Source: Hippopus hippopus
Taxonomy: Eukaryota; Mollusca; Bivalvia; Cardiida; Cardiidae
Assembly (NCBI GenBank): GCA_946811185.2
Contig: OX328101.1
Coordinates: 27,946,122 to 28,010,121 of the forward strand
Reading direction: 5' to 3'
Length of the DNA: 64,000 nt
Numbering within the stretch: the first letter of the stretch is position 1; every line of letters begins with the position of its first letter. The translations under genes were made by a program, and so were the position numbers. Under the pieces are notes generated by a model. That model was not told the DNA's origin. It did not search any database and saw nothing but the letters and a program-made list of their open reading frames with translations. Of the stretch, positions 11,269 through 24,500 are shown piece after piece.

Positions 11269-11517
11269 GCTCTGGCAAAAGGGGTTCAATGCATCTCCGT
11301 GATGCATGATACCATGCAAGTTATCGCTTAACTATGAAACCCTAAAAATCGATTTCTTACGACAACCAACTGAATCATGAGGTAGTATGGTCATTGTATA
11401 TGCAGAAATTTTACCAACAACAAAAAGTTTCGGCCGATGTCAGCCTGCGCGCACTGCGCAGGCTTACCTGGGCAGACAGTTTTTGCAGATACATTAAGTC
11501 CGGCCTTTTCGCAGAGC
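11269..11517. mobile_element. MITE family 3 copy
   Basis: The left end is GCTCTGGCAAAAGGGGTTCA and the right end is GCAGATACATTAAGTCCGG..GCAGAGC, inverted copies of each other. The interior holds the palindromic AGCCTGCGC..TGCGCAGGCT found in other copies. Confidence 0.75.
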
Positions 11518-11519
11518 AT

Positions 11520-12661
11520 GACTCATGTCTTATTACAAATAAAACCAGATAAAACGGGGTCTGTAATCACCAACCATGCTTAAGAACATTCTTGGTCTAA
11601 TTATAGACTTTGTAAGTAATACAACTTCTGATTGGCTAAAAAAATTGGTTGGTTTAGTCAACCAGAAATTGTGTTACTTTCAAATTTAGAAAATTCTGAA
11701 GAAAAAGATCCAAGATTTATTTGTTTATTCAATAGTAATTCATGCACATGCATTTCGTACCATACACATTCATATTTCAAATCTAATAGGTCATTTTAAG
11801 AAATGAGTATAAATGATCAAATGCCACAACAAGACATGAAAAAGAAACTAGGATAGAAAACAGGAAAATTCGAGAATGAGCTCGAACAAACTAAGTTTTT
11901 TAATTACTTTATAGTTTCCTTGCAGGCGGCAATCATTACACTTGATTATAGGATTGATCATACGGTCAGTTATAGAAGCATTTCCATCAACCAATCATAT
12001 AACCATACAGTGTGGAGATTTTTTATTAAACACTTAACTCCTTGCCAAACAAACCAGTGGTCTAACGACTCTGAAAATGCAGACTTTAGAAACGATTTTG
12101 TAAAAGAAAGAAGAAGAAGAAAAGAAAAAAAAAAAAAAACAAGTGACAAGCATTCTCTCCCCTTCACACGATGCTCCCCGCTCCTTCGGTGACCAGACTC
12201 ATCGTTAGAACCGAAGTAAATTTGTCGTCTTTAGCTGATTTGTATATGGATGAGAATAGACATTTGTCGGATGGTAAAGAGTTAACTATACTTGTAAAGC
12301 TACAAAACCCATAGAAAAACACAGGCCTAAGAAAGTGAAGCGTTGGAGCTAGGTTAATAAATAGATAATACATACAGAGTATATAAAATGAACAAAGTCC
12401 TGCCAAGAGAATGCTTAAATATATGGACAGCGAAATATTTGCATTCCAACCTACATAAAAAGCAGCTATAGGAGTATTCAGGGAAAAAAGAATCAACATA
12501 TAAATGTATGGTCACTTGCTGAGGCACAATTTAAGAGGAGGCGACATTTACAATAGATCAACGGCGCTTTAAAGCTTCGTTAATAATTTTAGCAAAGATT
12601 TAAGATTTTTGGTTTGTTACAATAAATCAATAGCTCTATAAATTGTACATACTTGCTTTTC
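11520..12661. other. No gene seen
   Basis: Short overlapping frames (11920-12192 plus, 12164-12499 minus) lack any protein signature. A poly-A/GA tract at 12107-12140 belongs to a weak hairpin-family 1 copy (GACAAGCATTCTCTCC). Confidence 0.5.
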
Positions 12662-14377
12662 AGCTAACCTGAGCACGAAGTGTACAATGTGATCATTTGT
12701 GATCGTGCTGTGTCCATCATCCGTCCTGCGTTGTCAACTTTTACCTTGTGTACGCTCTAAAGGCCACATTTTCATTCTTGAAACTTGGTCAAAATGTTGG
12801 ACTTGATAATATCTCAAACGTATTAGAAAATGGGTTATGTCGAGTTAAAAACTAGGTCACTAGGTAAAATCTTAGAAAAGCTTTGTGTACACCCTAGAGG
12901 TCTCATTTACAGTTCAATACTCTTGAAAGTTGCTCAGAATGTCTTGGACGAGTGTGAAAATGGGTCTCATCAGATTAAAAACTAGGTCACTAGATCAAAG
13001 TTTTGAAAAACATTGTGTACGCTCTAAGAGCAACATTTACAGAACAGTACTCATAAAAGTAGGTCAGAATGTTTGTGTTGATAATATATAGGACAAACTT
13101 GAAAACGGGCCATGTCGGGTCAAAACTAGGTCACTGGGTCAAATCTTAGAAAAGCCTCACATACACTCTAGAAGCCACATTTTCTGTACAATACTTTTAA
13201 ATATTGGTCAGAATGTTTGTCTTGAAAATATCTTGGATTATTTTGAAAATCGGTCACATCGGGTCAAAAACTAGATCACTAGGTCACATTTTTGAAAAAC
13301 CTTGTGCAGGCTCTGGAGCCACATTTTGAGTCCAGTATAAATAAAACGCTATCAACATGTCTATCTTGATGATATCTTAGACTAGTTCGAAAATTGTTCA
13401 TGTTTGATCAAAAACTACCAAGTCAAATCTCTGAAAAACCTTGTTTATGCTTTAGAGGCCACATTTTCGGTCTGATACTCATGAAACTTGATCAGAATTT
13501 TTGTCTTGATAACATCATGGACAAATCTGAAACAGGTCATGTCGGATAAAAAAACTAGGTCACTCAGTCAAATCTTAGGAAAAGCCTTGCATACGCTCTG
13601 GAGTCCAAAGTTTCAGTGCCATTCTGTTGAAAGCTGGCCAGAAATTGTGTCTTGATGAATTCTTGGATGTGTTTAGAATTTTGTCATGTTGAATCAAAAG
13701 CAAAGGTCATCCGCTCAAATCTTTGAAAAACAATGTGTACGCTCTAAAGCAATTCTCTTTAAAGTTTGTCAGAATGTTTGTCTTGATAATATCTTGGACA
13801 ACTTTGAAAACGGGTCATGTCCAGTAAAAAAGTAGGTCACTAGGTAAAATCTTAGAAAAACCTTATGCATACTTTAGAGGCCATATTTTATGTACCATAT
13901 TCTTGAAAATTGGTCAGAATGTTTATCTTGATAATATCATGTACGAATCTTAAAATATATATCGGATCAAAAACTACATTACCAAGTTAAATCTTTGAAA
14001 AAAAAGATGAGTGTGAGGCCTTCTACTGGGCCTTTATTGGATAAAGCAAATTAGGTCACCAGGTCAAATCTCGGAAAAAAAACTTGTGTACACCCTACAG
14101 ACCCTATTTTCTCTCAAATACTCATGAAAAGTGGTCAGAATGTTTGTCTGGATATTTTCTACAACTTTGAATATAGGAAATATTGAGCCAAAAAGTAGGT
14201 CACTGAGACAAATTCAAGAAAAAGCTTGTGTACATTATAGAGGCCACATTTTAAGTCCAGTACTCATGGAAATTTGTCAGAATGTTTGTTATTATATCGC
14301 AGAAGAGATTAGAAATGGTTCATGTTTGGTCAGAAGGCTCAGGTGAGCGACTTCAAGCCCTCTTCATGGCCCTCTTG
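12662..14377 (+). repeat. Array element with about 145-bp tandem units (array class 1)
   Basis: It begins AGCTAACCTGAGCACGAAG and ends GCTCAGGTGAGCGACTTCA..GGCCCTCTTG, so the borders hold short inverted words (GCTCACCTGAGC / GCTCAGGTGAGC). Between them are about 11 diverged direct units, each with TTGTGTACGCTCTAGAGGCC, ATTTTC.GTCCAATACT, GGTCAGAATGTTTGTCTTGA and ACTAGGTCACTAGGTCAAAT-like blocks. The spacing is about 137-146 bp. An inverted sister lies at 47732-49106. Long frames within it are by-products of the repeat. Confidence 0.85.
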
Positions 14378-14744
14378 TTTTTTATCATACATTTTACTAT
14401 ATTTTTTACGAATATCGCTATACACATCACAAATCAAGACAATATGATGCTCGTCTTCTACTATATCTGACTGTTTACAATTCAGGAAACTTCTTTCGTT
14501 TCGCGCAGTACGTTTTCTCCAAATCTGCCCGTCTCTTTCCTTTTATCATGGGACGAAACTCGAAGACGGGTCAACAAGCTTCTAAAATATTTAGCTTGTA
14601 CCTTCTGAATATAATCTTCCAAGCCAAAATTCGAATTCAAATGAAAATACAAGTGGTTAAGAACAGAGTTTTTTTTTTTTTTTTCTGTATCGGACATCCA
14701 AGATTGTTTGAAACGATCCAACGACCGATTCTTAAAAACTGAAA

Positions 14745-15630
14745 CTAGAATAAATTGCTTTTTATTGATATTATTTTGGAAGTCCTAATATTCTGAAAAA
14801 TCAAAGTTATTCAAGATTCTTTTAATATTATAGGCCCAATTTCTCTAGCCTATGGAGCAGTTAGATAAGGAATGTTCGTACAACGTTTTAAGTATAATAT
14901 TCTCAGAATGTGCCAGCTTTAACCAATACTTGATAATCTGAACATACCGATTAATGTATATTGGGGCTGTACCAAGTTCACCGTAAATAGCTGCGTTAGA
15001 ACATTTTAGATTGATTCCTGAAATGCGTTTACAGAATGTTAAAAGTATACGTTCTAACTCCTTAGGTTTACCAAATCCCCAGACTGGACAAACATAATTT
15101 AAAATTGAGCCGACAAAGGCATCAAATAGTTCCAGTGACATTACTTGGCTTTCCGCTATATTTCTGAGTAACACATTGATTACTTTAAAAGATTTACCTA
15201 CTAGGTATTGTGTATTCAAACTAAATGAGCCAGTAAAATTAAGCACAGTTCCTACATAATTAAAGTTATCAACTACTTTTAAGGTATGACCATTATAATA
15301 CCACTTTTCCGATGCGAGTACAGATCCTCTCTGTCGAAAAACAACTACCCTCGTTTTATAAATGTTCACCACTAAGCCCTAATGTTCACCATATACAAAT
15401 AACCGAATGAGGCTTTTCTGAAGATCTTCAACAGAATTTCCGAAAATTAGCGTATCATTGGCGAAAACCAATATGATAATACAGAAGTTACCAACACTAG
15501 GTCCAGAATCCAGTTTACTTTGCAAGTAAACCTCTAAATTTTCTAAAAAAAGACTAAGACTGTTTTTAAGAATGGTTCGTGAATACGGACTCGTTTCTTC
15601 TCCGAAAACAGACGAAGAATTTGACAAAGT
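14745..15630 (-). mobile_element. Degraded non-LTR retrotransposon, 3' part of reverse transcriptase (LINE A)
   Basis: Read on the minus strand, 15627-15379 encodes the palm segment with FANDTLIFGNSVEDLQKSL in place of the usual (F/Y)ADD motif, so the first catalytic Asp is Asn. A stop and frame change follow. Then 15372-14845 (175 codons) encodes the post-palm part: VVVFRQRG, VDNFNYVGTV, NYVCPVWGF, FCKRISGI, IYGELGTAPI and IIKYWLKL, in the order seen in animal LINEs with a C-terminal YGELG module. Everything 5' of the palm (endonuclease, fingers) is missing. The element is dead. I cannot assign the clade with confidence. Confidence 0.85.
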
Positions 15631-15639
15631 ATAATGTCA

Positions 15640-17505
15640 TTATCTTGGTTTTCTAACTATCTTACAAGTCAATTTCAAAGAGAAATTTTACCAGGGGGAT
15701 TTTCATCCTTGTGCCCTGTGGAAGGTGGTGTCCCTCGAGGATATATTCTAGGGCCTTTGTAATTTTTAGTTTATATGAATGATATCGTTGATAATATTCC
15801 AGTATATTTAAAGCTTTTGGCAGACGATACAAGTTTATCTATGACTGTAGACGATCGAGCTCCTGTAGGGAGTTTTTTACAATCTGACATCGATAAGATT
15901 ACAGATTCGGGACAAAAGTGGTTGGTAAAGTTCAACGCTTCGAAGTCTGAGTCATTTGTTATATCCCGAAAACGTTTTAAACCTAATCATTCAAGTCTCG
16001 TTATGTCAGATATTGAAATTGCGTCAGTTACTAGTCACAAACACTTAGATATTTTTCTTTCTAATGGCGGATCTTTGGATGTCCATATCAAAAAATCAAT
16101 TGAAAAGGCTTGGAAAAGAATCGGAGTTATGCGATATCTGAAAGTTCGGCTCGATGGAAGGTCTCTGAAAACCATATACTTTTTTTAAGGCCTATACTGG
16201 AGTATGGTAATGTTATACGGGACAATCTTTCACAGGGGTTAAAGGATCAACTAGACAAAGTTCAAAACGAAGCTGCACATTTAGTTACAGTCTGTACTAA
16301 AATTGTTGCTATTGCTGATCTAATTCAGAAACTGGTTGGGAAACTTTGAGGGAAAGAAGGCGAAAACATAAGCTGATTCACTTCTACAAAATGTTAAATG
16401 GACTTTCTCGAACTTATTTTAATGTTCCTCTTCCCCCCCCCCCCCCCCACGACGGTTGGTAATTCATCAGCTTATAATCTGCATAGACCAAATTATTGCG
16501 TAACATAGCAAGCAGAACTAGCTTGTATGATAATTCATTTCTGCCGTCTGTAACTAATGATTGGAATTCTCTACAAGATGAGATTAAGAAGGCAGAATCA
16601 CTGATATCTTTTAACTATCGTTTGAACCGTGACAAACCCACTCCAAGACAAGTATATTTCTTCGGTGAAAGAAAAGTTCAGATTATACATGCTAGGTTGC
16701 GCAACAGGTTGGCTCTCTTAATCATCACCTATACTGAGAAAATATAGTGCAATAGCCACTCTTTCGGTGTGGCTCTGTTGAGTCAACTGAACATTTCTTT
16801 CTACAATGTCCAATTTATAATGACTTAAGAAATCGTTTAAATATATATTTATATATCTGTATGAAGATGCCTGCATGATAATGAAAGAGTGTTTGCTTCA
16901 GTGCATTTAGTGCAAGTTAAAGGTTTGCTCTTTAGTGTATTGAAATCATTATTTCATTTTGACTTTCTCAGTTACCAAGATCCTCCCGTTGAAACTAGCT
17001 GACCTGACCTTCTGCTTCCTCTTGTTTGTATAATGATTGGTAAAGATCTAATACATAATATCTAATTATTCCCACCAAGTATTTATATTGTACATATCCT
17101 ATCATGTTCCTGTCATGCCTACAAAGCATTCAAGATTATCTTAATCTTTATAAGCTGCATTAGTCAGTACTCTCGTCGTAACGACGGCCAAGATGTAAGC
17201 TTTTTGTCTCTGTAGCGTTGCATGGTGTATCTTTATCATCTTCACCAAAGCCCTAGCCCTTCACACTCATCTTTCCCCTTTTTTCCCTCCATCTCTTTCT
17301 TTTTTATAGGTTTTCTCGACTTGTTCCCTATAACCTACTTTATACATGTAATAACCGTAAATTGGAGAGGAACTCTATAAGCTTTGCTACCGTTTCAATG
17401 CATTTCTGCAGGATTACATTTGCTAATTGATTGTTTTTTTTTTTTTTTTTTTTTTTTTTTTGTTATATTGTACTTCTGTAAAATAAAGTATGTTTAAATT
17501 TATAA
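15640..17505 (+). mobile_element. Degraded non-LTR retrotransposon, reverse transcriptase to 3' tail (LINE B)
   Basis: Frames on the plus strand give the RT order LSWFSNYLTSQFQ, GGVPRGYILGPL (stop) YMNDI, LLADDTSLSMTVDD (an intact A-D-D), WLVKFNASKSE, HKHLDIFLSNGG, KAWKRIGVMRYL, LRPILEYGNV, QNEAAHLVT and LRERRRKHKL. Next come FLPSVTNDWNSL and, after a frame change, a Cys/His-like FRCGSVESTEHFFLQCPIYND near 16755-16830. A 17-C tract at 16433-16449 and several stops break it. The tail has a 33-T run (17430-17462) and AAAATAAAGTATG near 17480. The type is the jockey/CR1-like set common in molluscs (inference). It is 5'-truncated and inactive. Confidence 0.85.
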
Positions 17506-18216
17506 TTTCATTGGGCAAATATCGGGTGTTCCGTGGAACAAGTCCCTCGGCAGTATTACGATGTCTGAAATCCCCATACGCCTTTCATTCTTTCGCTGAA
17601 AATGGACTGCTTCACTTGTTGTAAAATTATATGACGGCACCACAAAAAACACCCAAGTCACACTTTTAAATCAAGATCTTTATAAGTACATTCCAATTGA
17701 CGCACAGTTTACAAATTCATTTTTAAAGTGATTTATTGGATTCGGTGAAAATTTTCATCGAGGGATTGATCGATGTGAATAACTTTCACTTTATCCTCAA
17801 TAAACGATTTTCATTCATGAGCGCTGAGGTATTCATGATCATGTACCTAAAAGTTTCCATAACTGAGACCTCCTTGATAACAACAAGGTTAGATGCAATT
17901 ATATAGTTGGAAATTTTCCGACTCAAAAACATTCGTCGCACGCGGATGAAATATCACACACGACTGGGAAAAAACGTATCTACAAACTTTGAAATGCAGT
18001 TCTAAATATGGTTTGATGATATCACTAACGCGGAGGATATGTATGTATTGATTTGCAATCTGATTGCTTAAAATTTAACGGTAAAATATTCATCCGTCAT
18101 TCAAAGGAAGTCACAGGCTACTATACTTTTATTTGTTTTATATTGTTTACTGTCCGAATAAAATATCAATAAAATTTTGCAATATTCTGTCATTGAAAGT
18201 TGTAGGTATATAATAA
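17506..18216. other. No gene seen; repeat shared with 4975-5095
   Basis: Bases 17965-18085 share diverged sequence with 4975-5095 (CGTATCTACAAA.., TATGGT.TGATGATAT). No exon with a signal-peptide-like start was recognised upstream of the TEP-like exon at 18402. Confidence 0.45.
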
Positions 18217-18385
18217 AAGTGATTTTTTGTTGTAGTAACGTTTCTGATGCTTGTATTTACTTCTCGCAACGTAAGAAAATTTTTACCGTCGATCTTGCGC
18301 GATGTCCAATTTTATCAAATTTTCTCATGCTGCTTGAATCAAATACAAGCACCAGGAAATTTACTACAACATAATATTTCGTATG
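18217..18385. mobile_element. Foldback MITE directly upstream of TEP-like exon 1
   Basis: TTGTTGTAGTAACGTTTCTG with GATGCTTGTATTTA at the left is the inverted, diverged copy of AAATACAAGCACCAGGAAAT with TTACTACAACATAA at the right. Related right arms occur at 5885-5935 and 42095-42170. The right arm ends about 20 bases before the splice acceptor at 18401. Confidence 0.65.
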
Positions 18386-18401
18386 CACACTTCGTTTGCA
18401 G

Positions 18402-18550
18402 TGCAATTGTATTGGTTTTCCCCAAGATGGTTCGGCCGGGCATGCGCTTTGACTGTCTCGTAACCCGTGAATCGACGGCTCCTCGTTGTAATTTGACAGC
18501 CTCTATCACTGCATATGGGAAACCTATTGTTTCGGATCAATTCGATATCG
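18402..18550 (+). CDS. TEP-like exon 1 (MG1, first half)
   Basis: The acceptor is TTCGTTTGCAG and the donor is G|GTAAGT. The exon encodes AIVLVFPKMVRPGM.. then NLTASITAYGKPIVSDQF. The RPGM step near the start of MG1 is a common hallmark of TEP/CD109 proteins. It opens by completing a codon (phase 2 in) and ends in phase 1. Confidence 0.85.
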
Positions 18551-21500
18551 GTAAGTTCACATGGGAGTGTGCTTATGAGACATGACTTTGTGCCCAACGG
18601 GGCTCGTCCTGTCGTTCTAATCTATAGATCTTGTAATCTTTGGTCAAACAGGTCCGTGTTTAAGGGCTCTGAGGAAGAAGGCTTTTGAAAACATTGTGAG
18701 AAGAGGAGAAAATGCAGGTTACAAACCTCTTTCGGTTCAAGTAGATTAAAATGGTCCTGATCTTAATGGCTGACAAGAAAAATAAATATGTACGCTTTCT
18801 TATGGTGGATTACTTTTTTTTTTTTTTTTTTTGTTTTGAACGCTCACTATAGAAAATATGGAGCAGTGGTTCCAATGATCTTAAAGGGATTAGCAAAACA
18901 GAAAACTCGTGTTTTTAACACAATATTGCCATGGTTTACTCAGTGACACAAATGGCGCTAATCCAAATAAAGGAAGGATTTTTTTCTTGTAAAAACATAA
19001 ACAGTGAAGCACAAAATGTGACCGTCACTGGTTTTACACCTGTTGATAAACAGCAAGGGAGACTATAGCTGGTAAAAGCTCTCAGAATGCAAGTCTTACT
19101 GATCACGGTGATTTATCAACTGACAATAAACTTTTTGTGATGTTCGCCCAGATGAAAACTGTGGGTCAAAAAGTAGAACTATTGCAATATGAGTCTATTG
19201 ACTTAGAGGCTATATCAAGTCGCAACAATTTAATTTCAGTGGAATTTCTTGTTTATTTCCCTGTTTATAGAGGCGCATTGCACGTTTTATTGCAGACCAA
19301 CAAACTTAGGGGAAAGAACTTTAGCATCAACAAAGACTTTCCCAACGACATAGTTAATGTACGCCGTCGACTCCGACCCGAATATAACAGGTTCCGTAGT
19401 GCAAATCAGATTGCAAAACAAACATTATTTGTCCCGCAAAACGTGTTTCAGATAATCGCACTAATGCAGAAGAATTCCCCGATTGGAGCCTTATTTTGCA
19501 GGCAAGTAGCATATCTACCAGTGCTAACAAACAGCATGCAGAGCATTCAAAACAACGGTTTATATGACAGGCAAGATAATCACGATAAGACTACCAACAA
19601 CAGAGATTTTCTTTAGCGTAGCTTTGATGGAGGATCACCAGCCATACCAAATTCCAAAACCTTGCCGAAGTCCAATCTGCCTCGCCACATCCCAACAGAG
19701 GTTGCACTCATGCACCCATCACCCGTCGCTTGCCGATCTCCAGTCTGTTCTACGACTCAAAACACTTAAAACTTCCAGCGCCCCTGGACAACTCGTCCAT
19801 TTACTGCTGCCAAGGTAATCCGGACACGTTCTGAATCAACCAATCGTTCAATCTCAAACGCTGTGACTGGAATTTCCGACAAAATTCTAAACCAATCCAC
19901 GGGGGAGATAGACTCCGTAACAAATCTGTGTAAAAAATATTGAGTTTTGTTGTTTAAATATGAATGGCTTAGTAATTACATGTAGCTAAATTTTTCGGAA
20001 TTTATAGATTTTGTTAGTAATTTTTATATTTTCTGCTTTAGTGAAACACATTTAGATGATACAGTGATTGTTGACATTGACCGTTATTCTAATATCTCTA
20101 AAAATAGATCTCGGCCTTATAAGCGATAATCATGGGGCAGAGAGGTTTATGTGAAAGATACTTTGTCCCCTTTTATTGAGTTTTTACCTATCTAATTCGA
20201 ATGCGCCTTGCCGACCCCGATTAATAAAGCAGCCACAAACTTTTACGAAAATCTTTCAGGTTCACTTTATGTACCATCAGAGAGTTCACTATTCTTTGTC
20301 CAAGATTTGTTTACACTTCTAGAAAATGAAATCTTAACTAAATGTGATAAGTTTAAACGTTTGCTTTGCTGGCGACACCAATTGTTGACTCAAGTTGGCA
20401 CGATGCGATACTTTGTCCTTCCTGATATACACTTATATTATTATTATTATTATTATTTTTATTATCTATACTTTGAAGCACTCACCATACCCGTTTTAAA
20501 TACCAACTCTTCCAAGACATGTCTTTTAACCTGCGAAGAAACTCAAAATATAAACAAAAAAAAAAAAAAAATACTACTGGTTTTAACTTGCTAGATACCG
20601 GCAAAAAATATCATCTTATTTTGTTTAACGGTAAGTCATTTCAGAATAAAGATGTGGGTCAGTATACAGAGATAAATCCGTATTGGGTTATGTCATTGCG
20701 AGAGCAGATTGCTTTTGAACACTGGAAAATTTTGAAATCAAAGATACCGACCCCTTATTCTGCGGTTGTCACAAGGCCTTATTTTGACAAATATATGTTA
20801 CATCTCAAAACAGCCCTGATAATGTTGTTTTACTTGTATTCTATTTATATGTTTCCCCATACCTGTATCGTGTAATACTTTGGTGTAATACTGCGTTTAT
20901 TTTACCCACAATGTCCAAGATTTCAAAAGTTTTTCGTAACTTCACGATTTATTACATTATTTTTGCTTCTCCAAGCTTTCCGACGCTCTCAGTACGTTTT
21001 GTTACGACCTTCAGCGATCCGTTTCGAAACTACAAAGATTCAGGTCAAGATCTTCCACAGTTCTCATAACATTCTCTCAAGTTCTTTCAAGTTTTCAGAC
21101 GATTAGTACTACATCCTATCACGTTTTGTCACGTTTCGTTCACACCGCACACGTTATCAAATTCGGTTCAACTCTGCTATGACTTATGTCAACGATTTGA
21201 TCGAGATTGTCACGAGCTGAAGGGACTGGCTTAACTGTTCTGGAGGCAATCTTAAGTCAGAACTTAAGGCAGGCTATGTCCAGGTCAGGAGGCAGTTTGA
21301 TCGTAAAGTTCAGAGAGCCAAAAAATGTTCTGGTACTCAGTGTAAAACGATCTTTTGAATGCCTGCAATGAGAGCCAGTCGGACTTCTGGCAGTCTGTGG
21401 GTAAACTTGGTGTAGGGCAAGGTAAAATTAGTCGCATACCAATGGAAGTTGTCCTTGAAAATGGTTTGACCTCTTCAAATATAACTGACATTTGAAATAA

Positions 21501-24500
21501 ATTGAACACTACTTTAGTTCACTATATAACAATACAGAGGGGGTTGATACGGCCTTTAACGCTCATAATGGTAATGGCATGGTTACTACACCATACAATG
21601 ACCGCATATTTTTAATAGAGGTCCGAAAGGCTAATATTGACGCAAAACGGAGCAAAGCTAGTGACATACATGAAATTCCATCAGAGGTGTTAAAAATGAT
21701 GCAAAGATACTTTTCCTACCATCCTCGGTGACCCAGTTTCGATTCATTCTGTAATCGCCCCTGGGTTACTTTGCTGGCGTTTCCTCGTTCTCATGAATTA
21801 TTCATGAAGCATTTTGATTGGTGATCTCAGTTTTTCTTTGAGAAAATTTAAACTATTTTTATCACAAATACGCCGTCATTTCTATTTTTTACTTGTCGAT
21901 ATCCAATCGCATCATTCTTTGCAAATCAAGCTTAGGGATACTTTAAATATGGCGGCGCCCATCAACACCACAATCGAGAAGCGTTTAAAAGAGATTTTCT
22001 GCGTAACACCGAAAGATTGTTTGTTAAAATCATACACAAAGATCGATAGTGTCGTCCCTGTATTGCAGAATGGCATATCTCACAGGAGACAAGCACGCCA
22101 AAGGCCGCCATATTTGTTGACAACCTCGGTTTTTTTTTTTCCAGGGTTATTTTTAGTAACGGAAGAAATAAAATTATTCTCTCTACGAGAGAGTGTCATT
22201 ATGTTATCGATCTTCCGATTGGCTATAAGGTTACTTCCCGACCATATGAATATTCATAAGAAACGAAGATTTGCTAGTCAATTTTCCCAGGGATGATGCA
22301 TGGAGAGTAACGTAATGCTTCAAACCTGGGTTCCGAGGATGTTTTCCTACATGCATTATATAATCATTGTTTTGATACAACGTGAAAAATCAATTCTAAA
22401 ATCTTAAATGATAGATTATCCACCTGCGTTGAATCTAATAATATCCTATCGGACGAGCAGAATGGTTTCCGTAAGAAAAGGAGTACTGTAGATCAAAATT
22501 TTAGTCTTGTAAATTTGATCGAAACCCATAAAAAGTAGAAACAGTCGACGTTCACTGCTTTTATTGACTTTCGTAAGGTATATGATTTTATGTACCGGTC
22601 GAAACTATGAAATAGATTAATTGACACAGGGTTATCGGGCAAAATACTAAACGCTGTGAAATCGTTATACTCGTCTGTAGCTGCATGCGTTCGGATTAAT
22701 TCTTTTGTAACAGAGTGGTTCCCTGTCGACAGCGGCCTAAAACAAGGTTGTGAGTTATCTCCGTTGTTGTTCAATTTATACATAAACGATCTCGCCGTGT
22801 ACTTAAAGGCACTTAATGTGGGTATAAGAATTGACAATGAGAAGGTCTGTATCCTTCTAAGAGCTATATGCTGGCGACGTAGTTCTACTGGCCGTAAGTG
22901 AGTACGATTTACAGGTGCTTCTTAACGCGTTAAATGACTGGTGCTGTGCTAATAACATACAAATAAATCCCGACAAAAGCAATGTCATGCATTTCCGATC
23001 CTCATGGCAGACTCGGTCAGAATACATTTTTACTTGTGGTCCAAATCTTCTATTAACTGTAGACAGACATAAGTATTTGGGCTTAGTTTTACAAGAACAT
23101 CTTGATTTTAAGGTATTAGACCTGTCATGGAAAACAGCTATTTCCGCTGTAATATTATCCTACAAAATTTGCTATGACTAAAAATTAGTATTATTGTACT
23201 ACTTTAACCGAGCCACTTTTTCTTTTATCCTTTTTTTTTTTTTTTTTTTTTTAGAATTATCATTTATAAATCTTAAACCACTATATTCTCATTACAAAAG
23301 GAGATAATAGTTTACCTCCCTTTTCAGGAAACTAACAAAATTATCAACAAATAATTTCAAGATAGACATCAAAGGAATTTCTGGTCGGTTAGAAATGTGC
23401 AAAAGTATTATATCAGTATAAATCCTTATTTATCAACAAACTAGAAATTTTATTCCATGTTGCACTAGAAGCGTTAGGGATCTAATACCTTAATGTAACT
23501 GCGAGGTCTCACAAAGTACGAGCAGAGCATTGGGATTGCTTATTGCCAAATTTAAGCCCCTTGGAGGCGTTTCTTACGATATTTTCACTAAGTTTTACGA
23601 CTCTTTAGTTTGGCCTATAATATCATACGGGCTTGTGTGTGGGGTTTTAAAGCGTTCTCTAGCATTAATGTACTTCAGAATCGAGCGATGAGATTTTACC
23701 TAGGAGTTGGTAAATACACGCCAAACGCTGGTGTCTATGGGGAAATGGGTTGGTTCCACCCATTCTCCGTCGATGGAAATCAATTGCTATTTTTTTGGGG
23801 GCACGCCTTTCACAGACAAATAACTCCTGATTAAATAAGCGTACTGCAGTGTGGGCTAACTCCTGGTCTATGCATTGAAAAACTGGTTTTATTTTGTTAA
23901 AAAGCAGTTTTTATCGCTTAACCCAACTGTCAACCTTGATTTGTCAGTTCCCTTACAAAATCTTTCATTTACGCAAGAGCTGAAAAGAACGTCTAAGGAT
24001 TTGTTCGTAACCGAATGGTAAACTACACTGAGTAGTACCACCGGTACATCCGGAAAGATTTGTAACAAATTACGCAATTATAGAACTTTTAAACATGCAT
24101 TTAAAACAGAAGAATATTGTAAATCGATTCTACCTCCAAGTCATAGATCAGCGCTCTGTAAATTTAGATGTGGAGTAGCTCCTATACGAAAAGAAACTGG
24201 CCGCCTTGAGAATCTGAAATTGTATGAGCGTAAATGCCTCTTTTGTAGTGCAGTCGAGAATGAGTCGCATATTTTATTAGAATGCAATGTATACGATAAT
24301 CTGAGGAGCAATTTATCATTAAAAGCAGCAGAAGTTCAACCGGAGTTTTTATTTCTAAGCAAACTCGATCAGCTAAGTTTCTTGTTATCTAGCCAATATC
24401 TGATGAAATTTTGTGCCAAAACCTGTCTAGATATTCCTAAGCTACGGTCTATTTATCTCTGTAAATAATAATACTTTTATTTCTATGCTTGTTTCTTTTT

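Noticed and set aside
20475..20875. 118-codon frame as a separate gene
   Set aside because: It lies inside the decayed LINE C between endonuclease and RT segments; I see no independent protein signature.
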